DNA of 64,000 nucleotides from Selaginella moellendorffii (Eukaryota > Streptophyta > Lycopodiopsida > Selaginellales > Selaginellaceae): NCBI RefSeq assembly GCF_000143415.4, contig NW_003314268.1, positions 3,485,502 to 3,549,501 on the forward strand. The letters run 5' to 3'. The translations under genes were made by a program, and so were the position numbers. The notes under the pieces were generated by a model. It was not told the DNA's origin, ran no database searches, and saw only the letters and a program-made list of their open reading frames with translations. Positions 23,162-34,739 of the stretch are shown here, in pieces. The first letter of the stretch is position 1. Each line of letters begins with the position of its first letter.

Positions 23162-24922
23162 ATGGGTTCGAGCCAGCATGAGAGGCTCAAGCGGAATCTT
23201 TATTCCACTTCGGGTATGCATCTCTTGTCCGCCGAGAGCAGCGATTTGTCGATCCCGATGGAAATGCAGCGGCAAATCCTTCACAGGCCGTGTCCAGCGG
23301 CTCTCAACTTCCACTCCACAATCGCTTGGCTGCGCAGGGATTCCATTCCCAGGAGGACCAGCTCCAGTCCAGGTATTCTCCACAATCAGCTCGAATTTGG
23401 AGGTCCCCGTCTCCTTCCCTCCACGGATTCGCTACCAGCAACCTTTCTGCCGGTACCGGCGAACGCATTTGCGCCACCGCCAGCGAGCGAAGAAGCGGCT
23501 GTCCTCCGGATCCAGGCTCTCTACAGAGGATCCAGGGTTAGAAGGTCGGCCATAGCCAATAAGAAATGTGTGGTGAAAGTACAAGCAACGTACAGGATGT
23601 GGAGGGATCGAAGTAGCTACAGAAGGATGCAAAGAGCCGCCGCGAGGATCCAGCAGAGTTTCCGGGCTTGGAGAGAGCGGAGGCTGGAAGCTCTGGAGCA
23701 AACGCTGCTGTTGGAAAGGAGATCAGCTCTCGTGATCCAGGCACACGCTCGCGGGCTTCTCGTCCGGCGTTGGAGGAGAGAACTGGAACAGGAGAAACGA
23801 GTTCAGGCTACTGCTGCTACTGCGATTCAAGCCTTCTACCGAGGGTGGCAAACAAGGAGAAAAATGGAACAGGAGAAACGAGCTCAGGCTGCTGCTGCTA
23901 CTGCGATTCAAGCCTTCTACCGCGGTTTGCAAACAAGGAGAAAAATGGAACAGGAGAAACGAGATCAGGCTGCTGCTGCTGCTACTGCGATTCAAGCCTT
24001 CTACCGAGGGTGGCAAACAAGGAGAAAATTGGAACAGGAGAAACGAGCTCATGCTGCTGGTGCTACGATTCAAGCGTTCTACAGAGGTTTGCAAACAAGG
24101 AGGCGCTACCTTTTGGTGAAGAGCAGCGCAGCGAGGGTCCAGGCAGCGTACAGGACGTGGAGATTGTCTCTAAAAAGAGAAATGGCTGCCACCGTTATTC
24201 AAAGGTTCGTAAGGAGACGCAAAGAAGCTGCTCGGGCGAAAGTTGCCATCTCTCAGCCGGAGCCCATGGTGGCGGCTACAGAAGATTGGAACACTGTCAG
24301 AGTGGAGCACTTGGATCAGTGCCTGGACACTTGCCTTGCGGTGCTAAATCCTCCTCTTCCGCTAGAGCGGCGGCCAAGCTCGTCTCCAGACCACACGGTA
24401 TCTCTCAATTCTCATTCTCTTCCAGAGCTCACTGGATCGATCACACGACAGCACAATGGCCCTGGCTACAAGCAGAGCCTCAACGAGAAGAGACTCCAGC
24501 AAGTCGCCAGAGTTTTTCTACTGCAGCACCACATTGCTCTTCAGCAACAACGCGCAAAGAACGCACCACCATTCCCTCCAAACCGGAGCCATCTACAGAA
24601 CTCTCAAAACCACTACAGGAACTCCCACGTAAACACAAACGCCAGCAACACAACCACAATCTCGAAGAACAGGATCGGAGATGGAGACGTGGTTTTGGAT
24701 GTACACTACCTCCTCGAGGAAGTACGTAAGCTCGGTGCCTCCTCCGGCTCGGTGGTGTACATGCAAAACGACGACTCCACCTTGTTCGGCTCTGCTAGCC
24801 ATGAAATCATCGACTTCAAACGAATGAACGCTTTGCTGGTGGTGTTCGTCGCTGTGGTTGTCTACACAAGGAGCATCTGCCAGGAAGTTTTTGTCTGGGC
24901 AAAGCAGTCTACAAAGAAGTAG
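23162..24922 (+). CDS. Multi-IQ-motif protein with a C-terminal membrane anchor (586 aa)
   Basis: Single open frame. IQ motifs bind calmodulin. At least eight are visible: VLRIQALYRGSRVRR, VVKVQATYRMWRDR, AARIQQSFRAWRERR, ALVIQAHARGLLVRR, four near-identical AIQAFYRG(W/L)QTRR units, ARVQAAYRTWRLS and ATVIQRFVRRRKEA. The run spans residues about 110-365. The N-terminal 100 residues are Ser/Pro-rich. The C-terminal quarter is Ser/Asn-rich and then conserved-looking (DGDVVLDVHYLLEEVRKLG, SVVYMQNDDSTLFGS). It closes with a hydrophobic stretch (MNALLVVFVAVVVYTRSI) and a short basic tail, suggesting tail anchoring. I cannot name an orthologue. A fragmentary copy of its 3' end lies at 28181-28310. 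Confidence 0.8.
   Translation: MGSSQHERLKRNLYSTSGMHLLSAESSDLSIPMEMQRQILHRPCPAALNFHSTIAWLRRDSIPRRTSSSPGILHNQLEFGGPRLLPSTDSLPATFLPVPANAFAPPPASEEAAVLRIQALYRGSRVRRSAIANKKCVVKVQATYRMWRDRSSYRRMQRAAARIQQSFRAWRERRLEALEQTLLLERRSALVIQAHARGLLVRRWRRELEQEKRVQATAATAIQAFYRGWQTRRKMEQEKRAQAAAATAIQAFYRGLQTRRKMEQEKRDQAAAAATAIQAFYRGWQTRRKLEQEKRAHAAGATIQAFYRGLQTRRRYLLVKSSAARVQAAYRTWRLSLKREMAATVIQRFVRRRKEAARAKVAISQPEPMVAATEDWNTVRVEHLDQCLDTCLAVLNPPLPLERRPSSSPDHTVSLNSHSLPELTGSITRQHNGPGYKQSLNEKRLQQVARVFLLQHHIALQQQRAKNAPPFPPNRSHLQNSQNHYRNSHVNTNASNTTTISKNRIGDGDVVLDVHYLLEEVRKLGASSGSVVYMQNDDSTLFGSASHEIIDFKRMNALLVVFVAVVVYTRSICQEVFVWAKQSTKK
23784..24104 (+). repeat. Tandem 81-bp coding repeat (four IQ units of about 27 aa)
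   Basis: Units start tggaacaggagaaacga at 23784, 23865, 23946 and 24030 (spacings 81, 81 and 84 bp) and differ by few bases. Each encodes EQEKR-(Ala-rich)-TAIQAFYRG(W/L)QTRRKM. The neighbouring IQ motifs are much more divergent, so this block expanded recently or is being homogenised. Length variants are in-frame Ala insertions or deletions. Confidence 0.9.
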
Positions 24923-26000
24923 ACCACAAAGCTCTCACCTGGAACAAGCTCGACAGTAACACACAAACTTTAGGATCCAGAGACTGGAAATCTAAACACT
25001 ACAAGTTACAAACATCAATACAAATCTCTACTTGGGACAAGTGAGATGCCTCTTTCTAAACTAGGCGTGTGACCACCAAGAGAACCTACAACATGAGAGA
25101 TCCTCGGTGTTCTTACCACGAAGAGAACCATCTAGCGCTGAACACTTCATTTCCTCGTTAAAATCCCATGCCATGTTGTGCATTGACTAACTCATACCTT
25201 ACGTTGCATTTTGATCGTGACTCCGGTCATGACTTCAATGAAGATTGTAACCGTGGCTTCAGGAGCAGCATCCGCATCCTCATGTGCTGCGAAGGCTTCC
25301 CCATTGCGTAGAACTTGTCAGAATGGAGAAGCTTGGCAACACTGATTCACGTACGACTCAATAGAACTCTCCTGATGTGAGATGAAACCTTATCATCAAC
25401 TAAACAGGCATGGCTGTTAACGATTTCTGCTCTGAATCTGCTAGAGAGATGTAACACACTGAAGAACATTGCCTCTCACTGTGAAAAGAAGAAGAAATAA
25501 AAGAAGCTACTATATGTGAATTCACTTGTACATTTGCAAAGGTGTAATGAGGGGCTGGGAATACAGGCAGCTGAGAAATCTGCAGAGCTATTGCTGATGC
25601 TGCTGCTGCCAATTTCAACTGCGCCGCACAGTGGCCCAGTTGCAGCCTCGCTTCAGTTTCAACCATATGATTCGCTCATGATTCGTCAGATCTGCCTGAG
25701 ACAACACCCCATCCCTGGAGCTTCAGAATCGAGATTTGGAGAAGGGTATATAGTCTGCTAATCGGTTTTTACTTTGGAGCCCGAGGCTGATTAGAAACGT
25801 CGTAATAAGTAGAGAAATCTAGGAATCCAAGGGTGAGATGTGCTCCTGAAACAACGAGATTTAATAGCATATCAATTGGCTGCCACTTTGAATCTTCTTG
25901 TTGCAGCATCTGGGCTTAAAATCAAACCACACGCCACAGGTTGATTCTTATTTACTTAATACCGTCACATTGAAACAACCACATATCAATAGCCATGGCT
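24923..26000. other. Intergenic, no gene supported
   Basis: 3' flank of the IQ gene, then sequence with short overlapping frames on both strands (about 25400-25760) that show no domain, motif or codon-use signal. Part may be the 3' UTR of the minus-strand gene ending at 26001. Confidence 0.5.
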
Positions 26001-26375
26001 TTACCATGGCAGTCCCTTAATCTCCTGCTTGTCCTCATCATCAAGCTGGACGTAGACCTTTCCAGTGTTCTTCACAACCAGAACGTATTCATCATTCTGC
26101 TCGAGGATTTCTCCCTTGACATCAACTGGTTCCTCCTCATCGTCCTGGTACTTCTCGAGTTGGCCTGTGGGTGACAGTTGGAGGTAGAAAGTACCTTTCT
26201 TGTCATTTGATCCTTTCGGCTGGACCTGAACTGTGCCGCCGTCATTGGTGATCACCATGTAATGCTGTGCGTTCTGACTGCTAATGGATAGATTTGAATA
26301 CATCTTGTAGTTCTCATGCAGCTTCGACCTCGCGGTGAGCAATATCTCACCAATGTCTTTGTGTGAACCTTCCAT
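26001..26375 (-). CDS. Small acidic orphan protein (124 aa)
   Basis: Complete frame, ATG 26375 (MEGSHKDIGEILLTARSKL) to TAA 26001. The family is not recognised. The first 25 residues are likely helical. The rest alternates hydrophobic and polar residues like a beta-rich domain (HYMVITNDGGTVQVQPKG, KKGTFYLQLSPTGQLEKY, EYVLVVKNTGKVYVQLDD), with an acidic turn DDEEEPVDV. No Cys, no signal peptide and no TM. The internal repetition of hydrophobic-GTVQVQ/GKVYVQ strands suggests a two-fold repeat. It has its own 5' flank with a tatatatac TATA-like element near 26458-26466. Likely real; function unknown. Confidence 0.65.
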   Translation of the reverse strand: MEGSHKDIGEILLTARSKLHENYKMYSNLSISSQNAQHYMVITNDGGTVQVQPKGSNDKKGTFYLQLSPTGQLEKYQDDEEEPVDVKGEILEQNDEYVLVVKNTGKVYVQLDDEDKQEIKGLPW

Positions 26376-27350
26376 TATGACACAGATACAAGCGCTATTG
26401 GATACACGCAGCTAGAAACTTTCACAACTACACTGGCAAGCTTGAGTTTGGGGGCTGATATATATACTCTAGCTCATAGAATATTCTAGCATGGCGTGAA
26501 CATGCCAAGTTGCTCTAGTGGACTGGAAACACTTCATAATATTGAAATCATGGAATCGAATCACAGATAACACGGGCATTAAAGTAATCAGTGCTGACTT
26601 TAGTTTAGATCATAATAACAAAAAAAAAGTATCCATTGCATGCATTCATGCAGGCTTCTTGATGAAGGCACCACAATCGTATAGATAAAATGACATGAAT
26701 GACTAACTCAACGTTGAGCCGGCAGGCCCAGGAGGCACGAGCCATCCCGAGCATATTCCTGTTTCTCAAATTAAGTTTGCAAAAATAAGAAATCGCTAGC
26801 ACGGAATTAATTTCAACACAAGTTTGCATCCATTTCTATTTCTTCGATGGTGGCAGCAGCACAGCAATTGCTCTGGTTTCTGTTTGTTCTTTGCTCAAGT
26901 CCTGGGTCTTTGGGTTGAATTTGGATCCGTAGAAAAAATCCTTGAAAGCAGCGATTAACTGAGCTGGAAATTCTCTTTCAAGAATCCAGATGAAGTGTTT
27001 TTGTTTGATTGAAGATGCTGATTATGCTCTTTCTCAAGCATCTGCAACTCAGGTGTATGTTAGGACCACTATCCTACTTAAACCCGGGAATACTGGTGTT
27101 TGCAAAAACGCAATATTGAAATCGATCTTGTACATTTAAGCTTGACAACCGACTAGAAGGTTAGCGATGGTCCACAATTCTCTCTCTGACAACTCCCAAT
27201 AATTCGTTCAAAGATTTGAACACATGTAAGGAGCTGCTCATCACGAAGTTTCTAGTTTTGGATGCATGACATATTGCTACTTTCGTCGATTTTCTTGTCT
27301 TGATTACTTGATTAAGTAAGATTGATCCCTTAACAAGGAACTCCGAACTT
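26376..27350. other. Intergenic, nothing recognised
   Basis: Includes the 5' flank of the small acidic orphan gene and the 3' flank of the next minus-strand gene. Short frames present here carry no recognisable motif. Confidence 0.5.
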
Positions 27351-27890
27351 TCACTTCCCTTCAGATGAATGATGACGGTGGAGGTGGTGCTGATTCTGTT
27401 GCTCGTACATGCCCGCCATGGAGATCGGCGGACCACCATAGTACTGATTCTTCGCCTGGAATTGGAAGCTCTCGGACAGGTCCCTTGACCAGCAATTGGG
27501 AAGATGATCAGTGACAGGAAAGCTCTTTTTGTTTTCATTATGAACTATTTAAACATGCAACACAAGTGAAAAGAGCTAGGATCGTGAGCCCTCACCTTTC
27601 TCGAGCAGAACCACAATGTTCTTGCTTGGATAGTCAGTTTCATCCACCTCCAAATCGTCTCCTGGCTTCAGAGGACGGTATCTGTCTTTTGTCAAGTAAG
27701 AAGCCCTCGCAATCTGGTACAATTTCTCTTTGTTGGACACCTGCTTGTAGCGGCGAACATCGTCGAGATCCTCGATGTTCTTACAACTGAAGAGGACCGT
27801 ATACCCATAGTTATGGCCCATCAGCCGCCTTCCTTCAGTCGTCGCGAGCACTTCATGCCCTCCTTTGCTGAAATCCACGTAGTTGATTGG
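27351..27890 (-). CDS. Orphan gene, two 3' exons visible, 5' end not found
   Basis: Exon A (27890-27596) begins after a pyrimidine-rich acceptor ending gatcag and encodes PINYVDFSKGGHEVLAT, RRLMGHNYGYTVLFSCKN, KEKLYQIARASYLTKDRYR and DDLEVDETDYPSKN up to LLEK. A 52-bp GT-AG intron follows (gtgagg...aaatag). It restores the frame into exon B, which encodes VHNENKKSFPVTD, NQYYGGPPISMAGMYEQQ and HHLHRHHSSEGK before TGA at 27351. The clean frame across the splice argues for a real gene. No in-frame ATG is present immediately upstream of exon A, so a further 5' exon is missing, or translation starts at an internal Met (RRLMG). Family and function are not recognised. Confidence 0.55.
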
Positions 27891-28180
27891 CTGATCAACA
27901 TAGCATGACAATGAGCATCAAAAAGAAAGAAAACAAACAAGAGACAAGATCTTCAGATTGCAATCTCTGCAGAACTTCTCTATCACGTCGCCAAAATGTT
28001 CGCGGTTGCGACTACACCTTTATACCCCGATAAAGGTATAAAATATACCTTTGAGTTTTATATTGTTAAAAAAAACTTAAGTAGAAGCCATCCCAGCATT
28101 TAGAGAAATGTAGTAAATGAGGATATGCCATGTCTAATCGGGCGCTGCGTGACTCAAAACATCTATCATAAGAATGGATG

Positions 28181-28310
28181 GAGGAAGTACGTACCTGTAC
28201 ATGCAAAATGATGACTCCACCTTACACAACGCTTTGCTGGTGCCACGAAGTTTTCGCAGTCTATCAAAAGGTCTCACCTGGACGAAGATCGACAGTAACG
28301 CACAACCCTT
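28181..28310 (+). pseudogene. Deleted fragment copy of the IQ gene 3' end
   Basis: Matches 24716-24972 in order but with several internal deletions: gaggaagtacgta, gtacatgcaaaatgatgac, aacgctttgctggtg, and then the post-stop stretch ggtctcacctgga with gacagtaacgcacaa. The membrane-anchor codons are mostly lost and no frame is open. Same strand as the parent and about 3.3 kb downstream of it. It lies inside 27891-28688, which otherwise has no recognised gene. Confidence 0.8.
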
Positions 28311-28688
28311 GACGCCGAGAATGAGCTAGTGGCAAGGACCCAAGAGACATTGGGAGTCCAAGCACCACACGGAATCTACAAGCTCCATACACGACACGAG
28401 GGAGAAGCCTTCTAACTTATTCAATAAAGAATATATATTGATACTCTCAGCTAGACCATGTCAATGGCTGCTGGACATTGACACCCGGCGAGTGAGAGAG
28501 AAACCAAAAAAGAGAGAGCCTTCTCCTCATCTCATCTCACCACAACCCACATGAAACCAAGGAAGAGAAGCAAGAGAAACAGGAGTAGAACCAAAGCAAG
28601 AGAAAACTCTCCAAAAGAACCAGGCACAAAATGCGAAGAGGGAAGAAGAAGAGGAAGAATTCTTAGAGACTATGGCTGACCTCGCGCC

Positions 28689-29270
<582 letters not shown>

Positions 29271-29377
29271 TCACCCTACAAAATGGAGGTGATTGGCCCA
29301 CATGCGTCCCCACAAATGCGAGCCAACGGGAGAATGCCACGTGCAGAGTGGCGGCCGCGTCAGACGCTGACGTGGCG

Positions 29378-32300
29378 CTAGTCGGCCCACGGCTTGAGTA
29401 GCGATTCCACCGTCATTCGTCTCGCAGCGCTGAGCATCTTGATGAAGAATCGCGCGCCGTCGAGTTTATACTCGTCCAGAGGATTCATGTGGCCAAAGCC
29501 TGTGATTTGGACCTGTGAGAGACATGGAAAGCTCGTGAGAAAAACGAAAAGCTCTCCCTCAAGCGAAATCAAAATCGTGAGAAAAAAGAGTTTACAGACT
29601 TACGGCGGATGAAAGCCTGCTCATGTTGGCGAGATGCATTCTCCAGAAGTAGTCCAGAGCACTGATCGCCACAGATCTCTGTGGAAAACGCTAAGCTGGT
29701 TTGATCGCTTACGCTAGATAGCTTACCTCGACTTGGTTGGCGTCCTCCCGGAATTCCTGGATGCTTTCGAGCTTTCTCTGGTACTCGGCGATGAGTATAT
29801 CACCAACGTATCTCCGGAAAGAATCTAGTTCCTGGCAGTGTCTCCCGCTCCTGAAAGTAAAGATGGTGCTTAAGATGATGGGAAAATGTGTATCAACTCA
29901 CGGCAAAAAGTCATCTCGTTTCCATCGGCTCAAGGACGCTGCTTTCATGGGGCTGTCACCCGTATCCAAGCCCGTTGGAGGCAAGCCTGGGAGTTCTTTC
30001 ATGAGCCGGGAGGTGGACAGGGCCGACACGATCATTTCTTTCGATACATTAGAGAGCAGATCTGAACAAGACTTTGGGTTTGAGAGCGAAAGATACGGTC
30101 GTTTAACGTACGTGAACCGCGAGGGAATGCGAAGGTGACAGAAGCGAAGTCGTCAAACTCGTCCAGAAAGCCTTCGAGGTTCCAGTTTCTCGGTGGCTGG
30201 AAAGTGTGGTTGCTACAGTCTCTCACCAGAAAACTGAAAATGTTATTTACCTTTGTGGGATCGACGTGGTTTAGCACCATCTCGTCAGCAACACCCTGGA
30301 TATATCTACACGACATGTCATATAGGCATTAAGATTAGCTCAGAATTTTCTTACTGGTAGAACAGTTGTTGGCACGAGTCAAACGTCCCCATAACAAAGG
30401 CCTCTCGGAGCTTGAAAACGTGACTCCTGTGCACCTGATGTTCCACCCGAAAGGGCGGCGGTCAGCAAACTCATACAGCCATAGTTGTTACCAAACGATC
30501 TTTACCTCCAAAACCGCGTCATATTCTACCATGTGTCTCCTGACTCCCGAGAAATACTTCTCAACGCTTGTTTGAATAGACAAAACCTTGAAAGCGTAAT
30601 TAGGAATTGGCGTGCTTTCGCGCACTGAAAAAGTCATACCTGATGTCTTGTTATGCCGGAGCCAACATCCACATCTTCAACGCCTACTGCTTTCATCAGC
30701 TTATACGCTAGTTCACCACCATACTTTTGTAGCATATCATCCTCAAAGCTAGAAAAACAAAACAGCCGTAAGTCTTTGAGAATCGAGATATGATTCTTTG
30801 TACCTTATCATGAATCTAGTAGAGCCTGGATCCCCTTGCCTTCCGGCTCTGCCCCGCAACTAGAAAAAAGAATAAAATGATGACGGAACGTCGAAACATA
30901 AAACGTCTTACTTGATTGTCTATCCGACGCGACTCATGCAAAGCTGTACCGATGACATGAAGGCCACCCAATCGTTTCACCTCGTTTCCTTCTAGCAAAC
31001 AGTAAGCTCGGCAGTCTCGTAGAACAGAAAGACAAGCCAAAGCTATACTGGGGCCAAGTGAGAGTGTCTCTGCACCACTTCCGCTCGCAAGATCGATTAG
31101 CCGATCTTCGTCCTCGAAACGAGCATTATTGAATACGTAGAGTAGCTTGTCCTTCGCCTCACGATAACTAAAGACTTCACCGCCACTTCCACACACAACT
31201 TTTGCTGAAACAAAAAGCACTTACGTCATTGAAAGGCCAGATCGAGAAGAGTTACCTGCAGCGCAAGCTCTGAATATTCTGCTAAAAGAAACACCACTAA
31301 GCTTTATAGTCGATAACCCCTGATCAAGTAATATAAAGAACTTCTTAGTGGAGGTGCAAGGTGAGATGACCAAACCTTTTGCGAAAGTGGAGCTCCATCT
31401 GTTTCAACATCCGGAGAATCAGAAGCCATAAAAGGGAGTATTCTCCGCTGAAGGATCTCTTTGGCAAGCATCTAAAAGACAAATGATGCTGGAGTAAATT
31501 GCCAATATGCGACTCAAATACCTCAGGATTTCCACCGAGTATAATGTCCGTTCCACGCCCCGCCATGTTTGTGGCGATTGTTATTGCGCTTTTCCTCCCA
31601 GCTTGAGCAACTATCTCGGCTTCTCTAGCCGCGTACTGTAAAACAATAAGTGAGTTCAATGCGCAGCAACCGCACAAAACACAAACCTTTGCACGAGCGT
31701 TTAGAACATTGTGGGGAATATTGTGTTCATGTAGTAATGCTGAAAGAAGTTCCGATTCTTCTACGCTGCAGCAAACAAGTTATGCAATGTAGAAAACGAA
31801 ATGTGAATTTCACCTCGTCGTTCCTACTAGAACAGGACGACCCTGAGCATGCATTATTTCGATTTCTTCCCGTACTCTTCTCCATTTCCCACGAGCAGTC
31901 TTACAACACAAGCCATGTCATGATAAAACCGTCATATGAAATTTACACACCGGGAAAATATGTAAAGGCAAGTCCACGCGTATGTTGGGTAGATTTGTAG
32001 GTACTTCAACAACAGGCATGTTGAAGAGTTTCAGAAATTCCTTTTCCTGCGGAATAGTTCAGAAAAACGAAGCCAATATCAGCAACATATAAAACCTCGG
32101 TCTTGGCAGTGCCCGTCATCCCTGAAACCTTGGAGTAAAGCTTGAAGTACGATTGATATGTCATATGAGCAGACATAACAGTTTCCGGCTGTCAAGAAGT
32201 AGAAGATCAGGGGGAAATGGACATACATTAGGATCGTACATTTATTTTCACGCCTTCTTTTGCCTCGACAGCTTGATGAATTCCATCAGACCAGCGTCTA

Positions 32301-34194
32301 TTAGTAGCCACGCGACCAGTAAACTGCAATCGAAAGGTAAGAATGAAGGAATTTGTTTTGCTCTTTTGACGAAGCTAACCTCGTCGACAATCTGCACTTT
32401 CCCGTCCCTAACGATGTAATCTACATCACGAAAGTAACACTCTTTGGCCTTCAAAGCCGTCACGACAAACCTGGAACGCATAGTAAAGTTGTGTTAGATA
32501 CAACCGTTAATTCACTACAGACCGTGCCCAGGGATCCTTTCCATCCCAGAGATTTTCAATGCCGAGAGCAAGTTCAGCCATAGCGACACCCTCCTCAGTA
32601 AGTTCCACAGTTTTCTGCTTTTGCTGAACGGTATAATGCTGCAAACATGAGGGAAAAAAGAATTGAAACAAAAACGCAATTGTCGAGGAAAAAAACTTAC
32701 CCGATCCACGATAAGAAAATCGGCAACTTCAGCTGCAACAGGATACCGGGAAGCATTTTTGGAAGACTGTCATAAACATTCCTCCACGTGTATTCAATGG
32801 AGATACTTTTCAAGCGAGTACCTCTGAGCTGAGTAAAAAAGGATTTCTTCCCTCGTCAATCAGCACCGAGTCTATCTCATCCACAACAGCAAAGTGCAAA
32901 GGACGCGGCCTAGGGAATGACATCATTGGCATGCTGAAAATTTTCGCAATAACACGCACCAGCGCATAACCATTTCTTCCTTTGTCGAACAGGTGTGATC
33001 CCGCAAGTAGTCAAAAATGAATTCCTAAAAAACCAGACCTCTAGAGTTTTGAAATAAATCCATAGCCCAACTTACCGAATTATTGCCGTAGGTAATATCA
33101 CATGCATAGGCTGCTTTTCTTTCCTCCGGCTCAAGCGAGCTCTATAGTAAAAACTAATCTCAACAAAGAAAAGACAATTCAGGTAAACCAGAATTACCTT
33201 CACAAGGCCAACAGAAAGCCCCAAGAACTTGTAAATTTGGCCCATCCATTCCGCGTCTCGTTGAGCTAGATAATCGTTCACAGTTATCACTAGGACGCAA
33301 AAAGCTGAAGTGAGTCCCAACATTATAATCGCTAAGAATTTGAAGTCATACCATGGACGCCCTCGCCTGTTAGAGCATTGAGATAGGCTGCATCAAGGCA
33401 AGGAACAAGTTAACAGAAACAGCTCTTCGAACAGGAAAGAACCTGCTAGAGTGGAGACCAAAGTTTTCCCTTCTCCAGTCTTCATTTCCGCAATACTTCC
33501 ATCGTGGAGAACTGCGCCACCTACAATCTAGCCAACATGAACCCTTGGAATCCAAAACCCACCACCAAAGACTTAAGTTTCTACCTGGACGTCAAAATGC
33601 CGCATATTGAGCTGCCTTCGCCCAGCTTCACGTACAACAGCAAATGCCTCTACACTGAAAGCTATCAGTCCTCCACAATGAAATGGAAGACGGAAATATC
33701 TCACCAGATTGAATGTCATTCAAGCTCTCCCCAGCTGCGAGTCGCCGTCGAAAGTAGTCCGTCTTTGCTCTTAGCTGCAGGAAAAAGAAAAATTCTTGAG
33801 AAAGAGAAGTGAAAGGATCGCCACACCTGTTTGTCCGATAACGCTTTCATCTCGGGTTCCAGCTTGTTGACATCCGCGACAAGATTGTAATAGTCGCCAA
33901 CAATCCAGTGATTCAAGCTAAGCTTCTCTTGAAGAAATCTTCCCACTTTCTCCTGGAAATTCTCTAATTCATCACTACTTCGCTATCCATAGATTCCCTT
34001 ACCTGGATTCTGGCAGCACTGCTCGTAAATTTCTCCGCATTCTTGGATTTCTCGTCGATGACGAGAGCGCCGGCATTCACGCAGCGCATCCTTGGAAAGA
34101 ACACTTGAGCTCTTGCCCGAGGCGCCGGCAGCTGGGACGAGCAGCGGTCGGGAAGATTCCGGATTGCGTAGCAGTGCTCCGCATTGATCATCAT
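29378..34194 (-). CDS. SECA2: Plastid SecA-type preprotein translocase ATPase, SECA2-like
   Basis: ATPase motor that drives proteins through a Sec channel. ATG 34194 to TAG 29378, with about twenty short introns. Motifs in order: [44 protein letters not shown] (Walker A) with [49 protein letters not shown] (DEAD-type Walker B), [20 protein letters not shown] followed by [15 protein letters not shown], and [19 protein letters not shown]. The C-terminal end is [10 protein letters not shown], then [19 protein letters not shown] and [15 protein letters not shown]. Plant SECA1 has DEARTPL after Walker B; the IDEGRNPF form and this C-terminus match SECA2, the motor of the second (SCY2) plastid translocase. 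SECA1 versus SECA2 is decided from remembered motifs, so that part is less certain. The N-terminus is Arg/Ala-rich, consistent with a transit peptide. Confidence 0.85.
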
Positions 34195-34507
34195 TGGCGC
34201 TCAGGGCACTGCGAAGAACCCTAAAAATTTATTGTCAGATACATTTTTATATTTCTCGGTCCAAAGCTCTGATCACTGCTGGCTCAAGAAGAAAATCGGC
34301 ACAGGCTAGTGAATTTGCCAAGAGCCCCGCTTGAGAGTCGACAATCCAGCTCAAACTTTGGGTAAAATGTATCATCATCCAAGCCTAGCTTCTTGGAGAA
34401 AAAAAGGTTTTTCTTGCAAGGCAAGAGAAATTTTGCATCTTCATTCTGAGAAAACAAGAACAAGAAAGAAGAAAGACACATCTCTGGCTTGATTTCTCTC
34501 TTTCTTG

Positions 34508-34714
34508 TCAGTGATGGGCGTCGCCGTGGTGCTCCTTGGGGCCGCGGATCTTGTCCCACACGAACTCGCCGACGCAGAAGGCGGCAAAGGCGACGGCGGC
34601 GGTGCCCAATCCTGGCACCATGTGTTTGGCGGTCACCTGGAGCTTGGGATCGCGGCGCCACCAATCGATCCGCCGGAAGAACTCGCCAGTGTGCCCCAAA
34701 TACTCCTCGCCCAT
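34508..34714 (-). CDS. Mitochondrial complex I subunit B12 (NDUFB3-like)
   Basis: Accessory subunit in the membrane arm of NADH:ubiquinone oxidoreductase. 68 aa with start ATG 34714 (MGEEYLGHTGEFFRRIDWWRR) and a His-rich end (GPKEHHGDAHH). Plant B12 proteins show the same pattern: GTTGEFFRRRDEW-type N-terminus, a xLPGLGxxxxAFxxYxVGE-type single membrane helix (here GLGTAAVAFAAFCVGEFVWD), and a short hydrophilic tail. Length matches. Single exon, minus strand, head of a run of three minus-strand genes. Confidence 0.8.
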   Translation of the reverse strand: MGEEYLGHTGEFFRRIDWWRRDPKLQVTAKHMVPGLGTAAVAFAAFCVGEFVWDKIRGPKEHHGDAHH

Positions 34715-34739
34715 GGCTCCTGAGAAGTAAGCCTAAGCC

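Noticed and set aside
25400-25761. Overlapping 80-90-codon frames on both strands
   Set aside because: No motif, no splice context, and mutually exclusive; treated as non-coding.
29378-34194. Assignment of the SecA gene as SECA1
   Set aside because: The Walker B context (IDEGRNPF) and the C-terminal [14 protein letters not shown] block fit SECA2 better; SECA1 has the DEARTPL form. This rests on remembered motifs.
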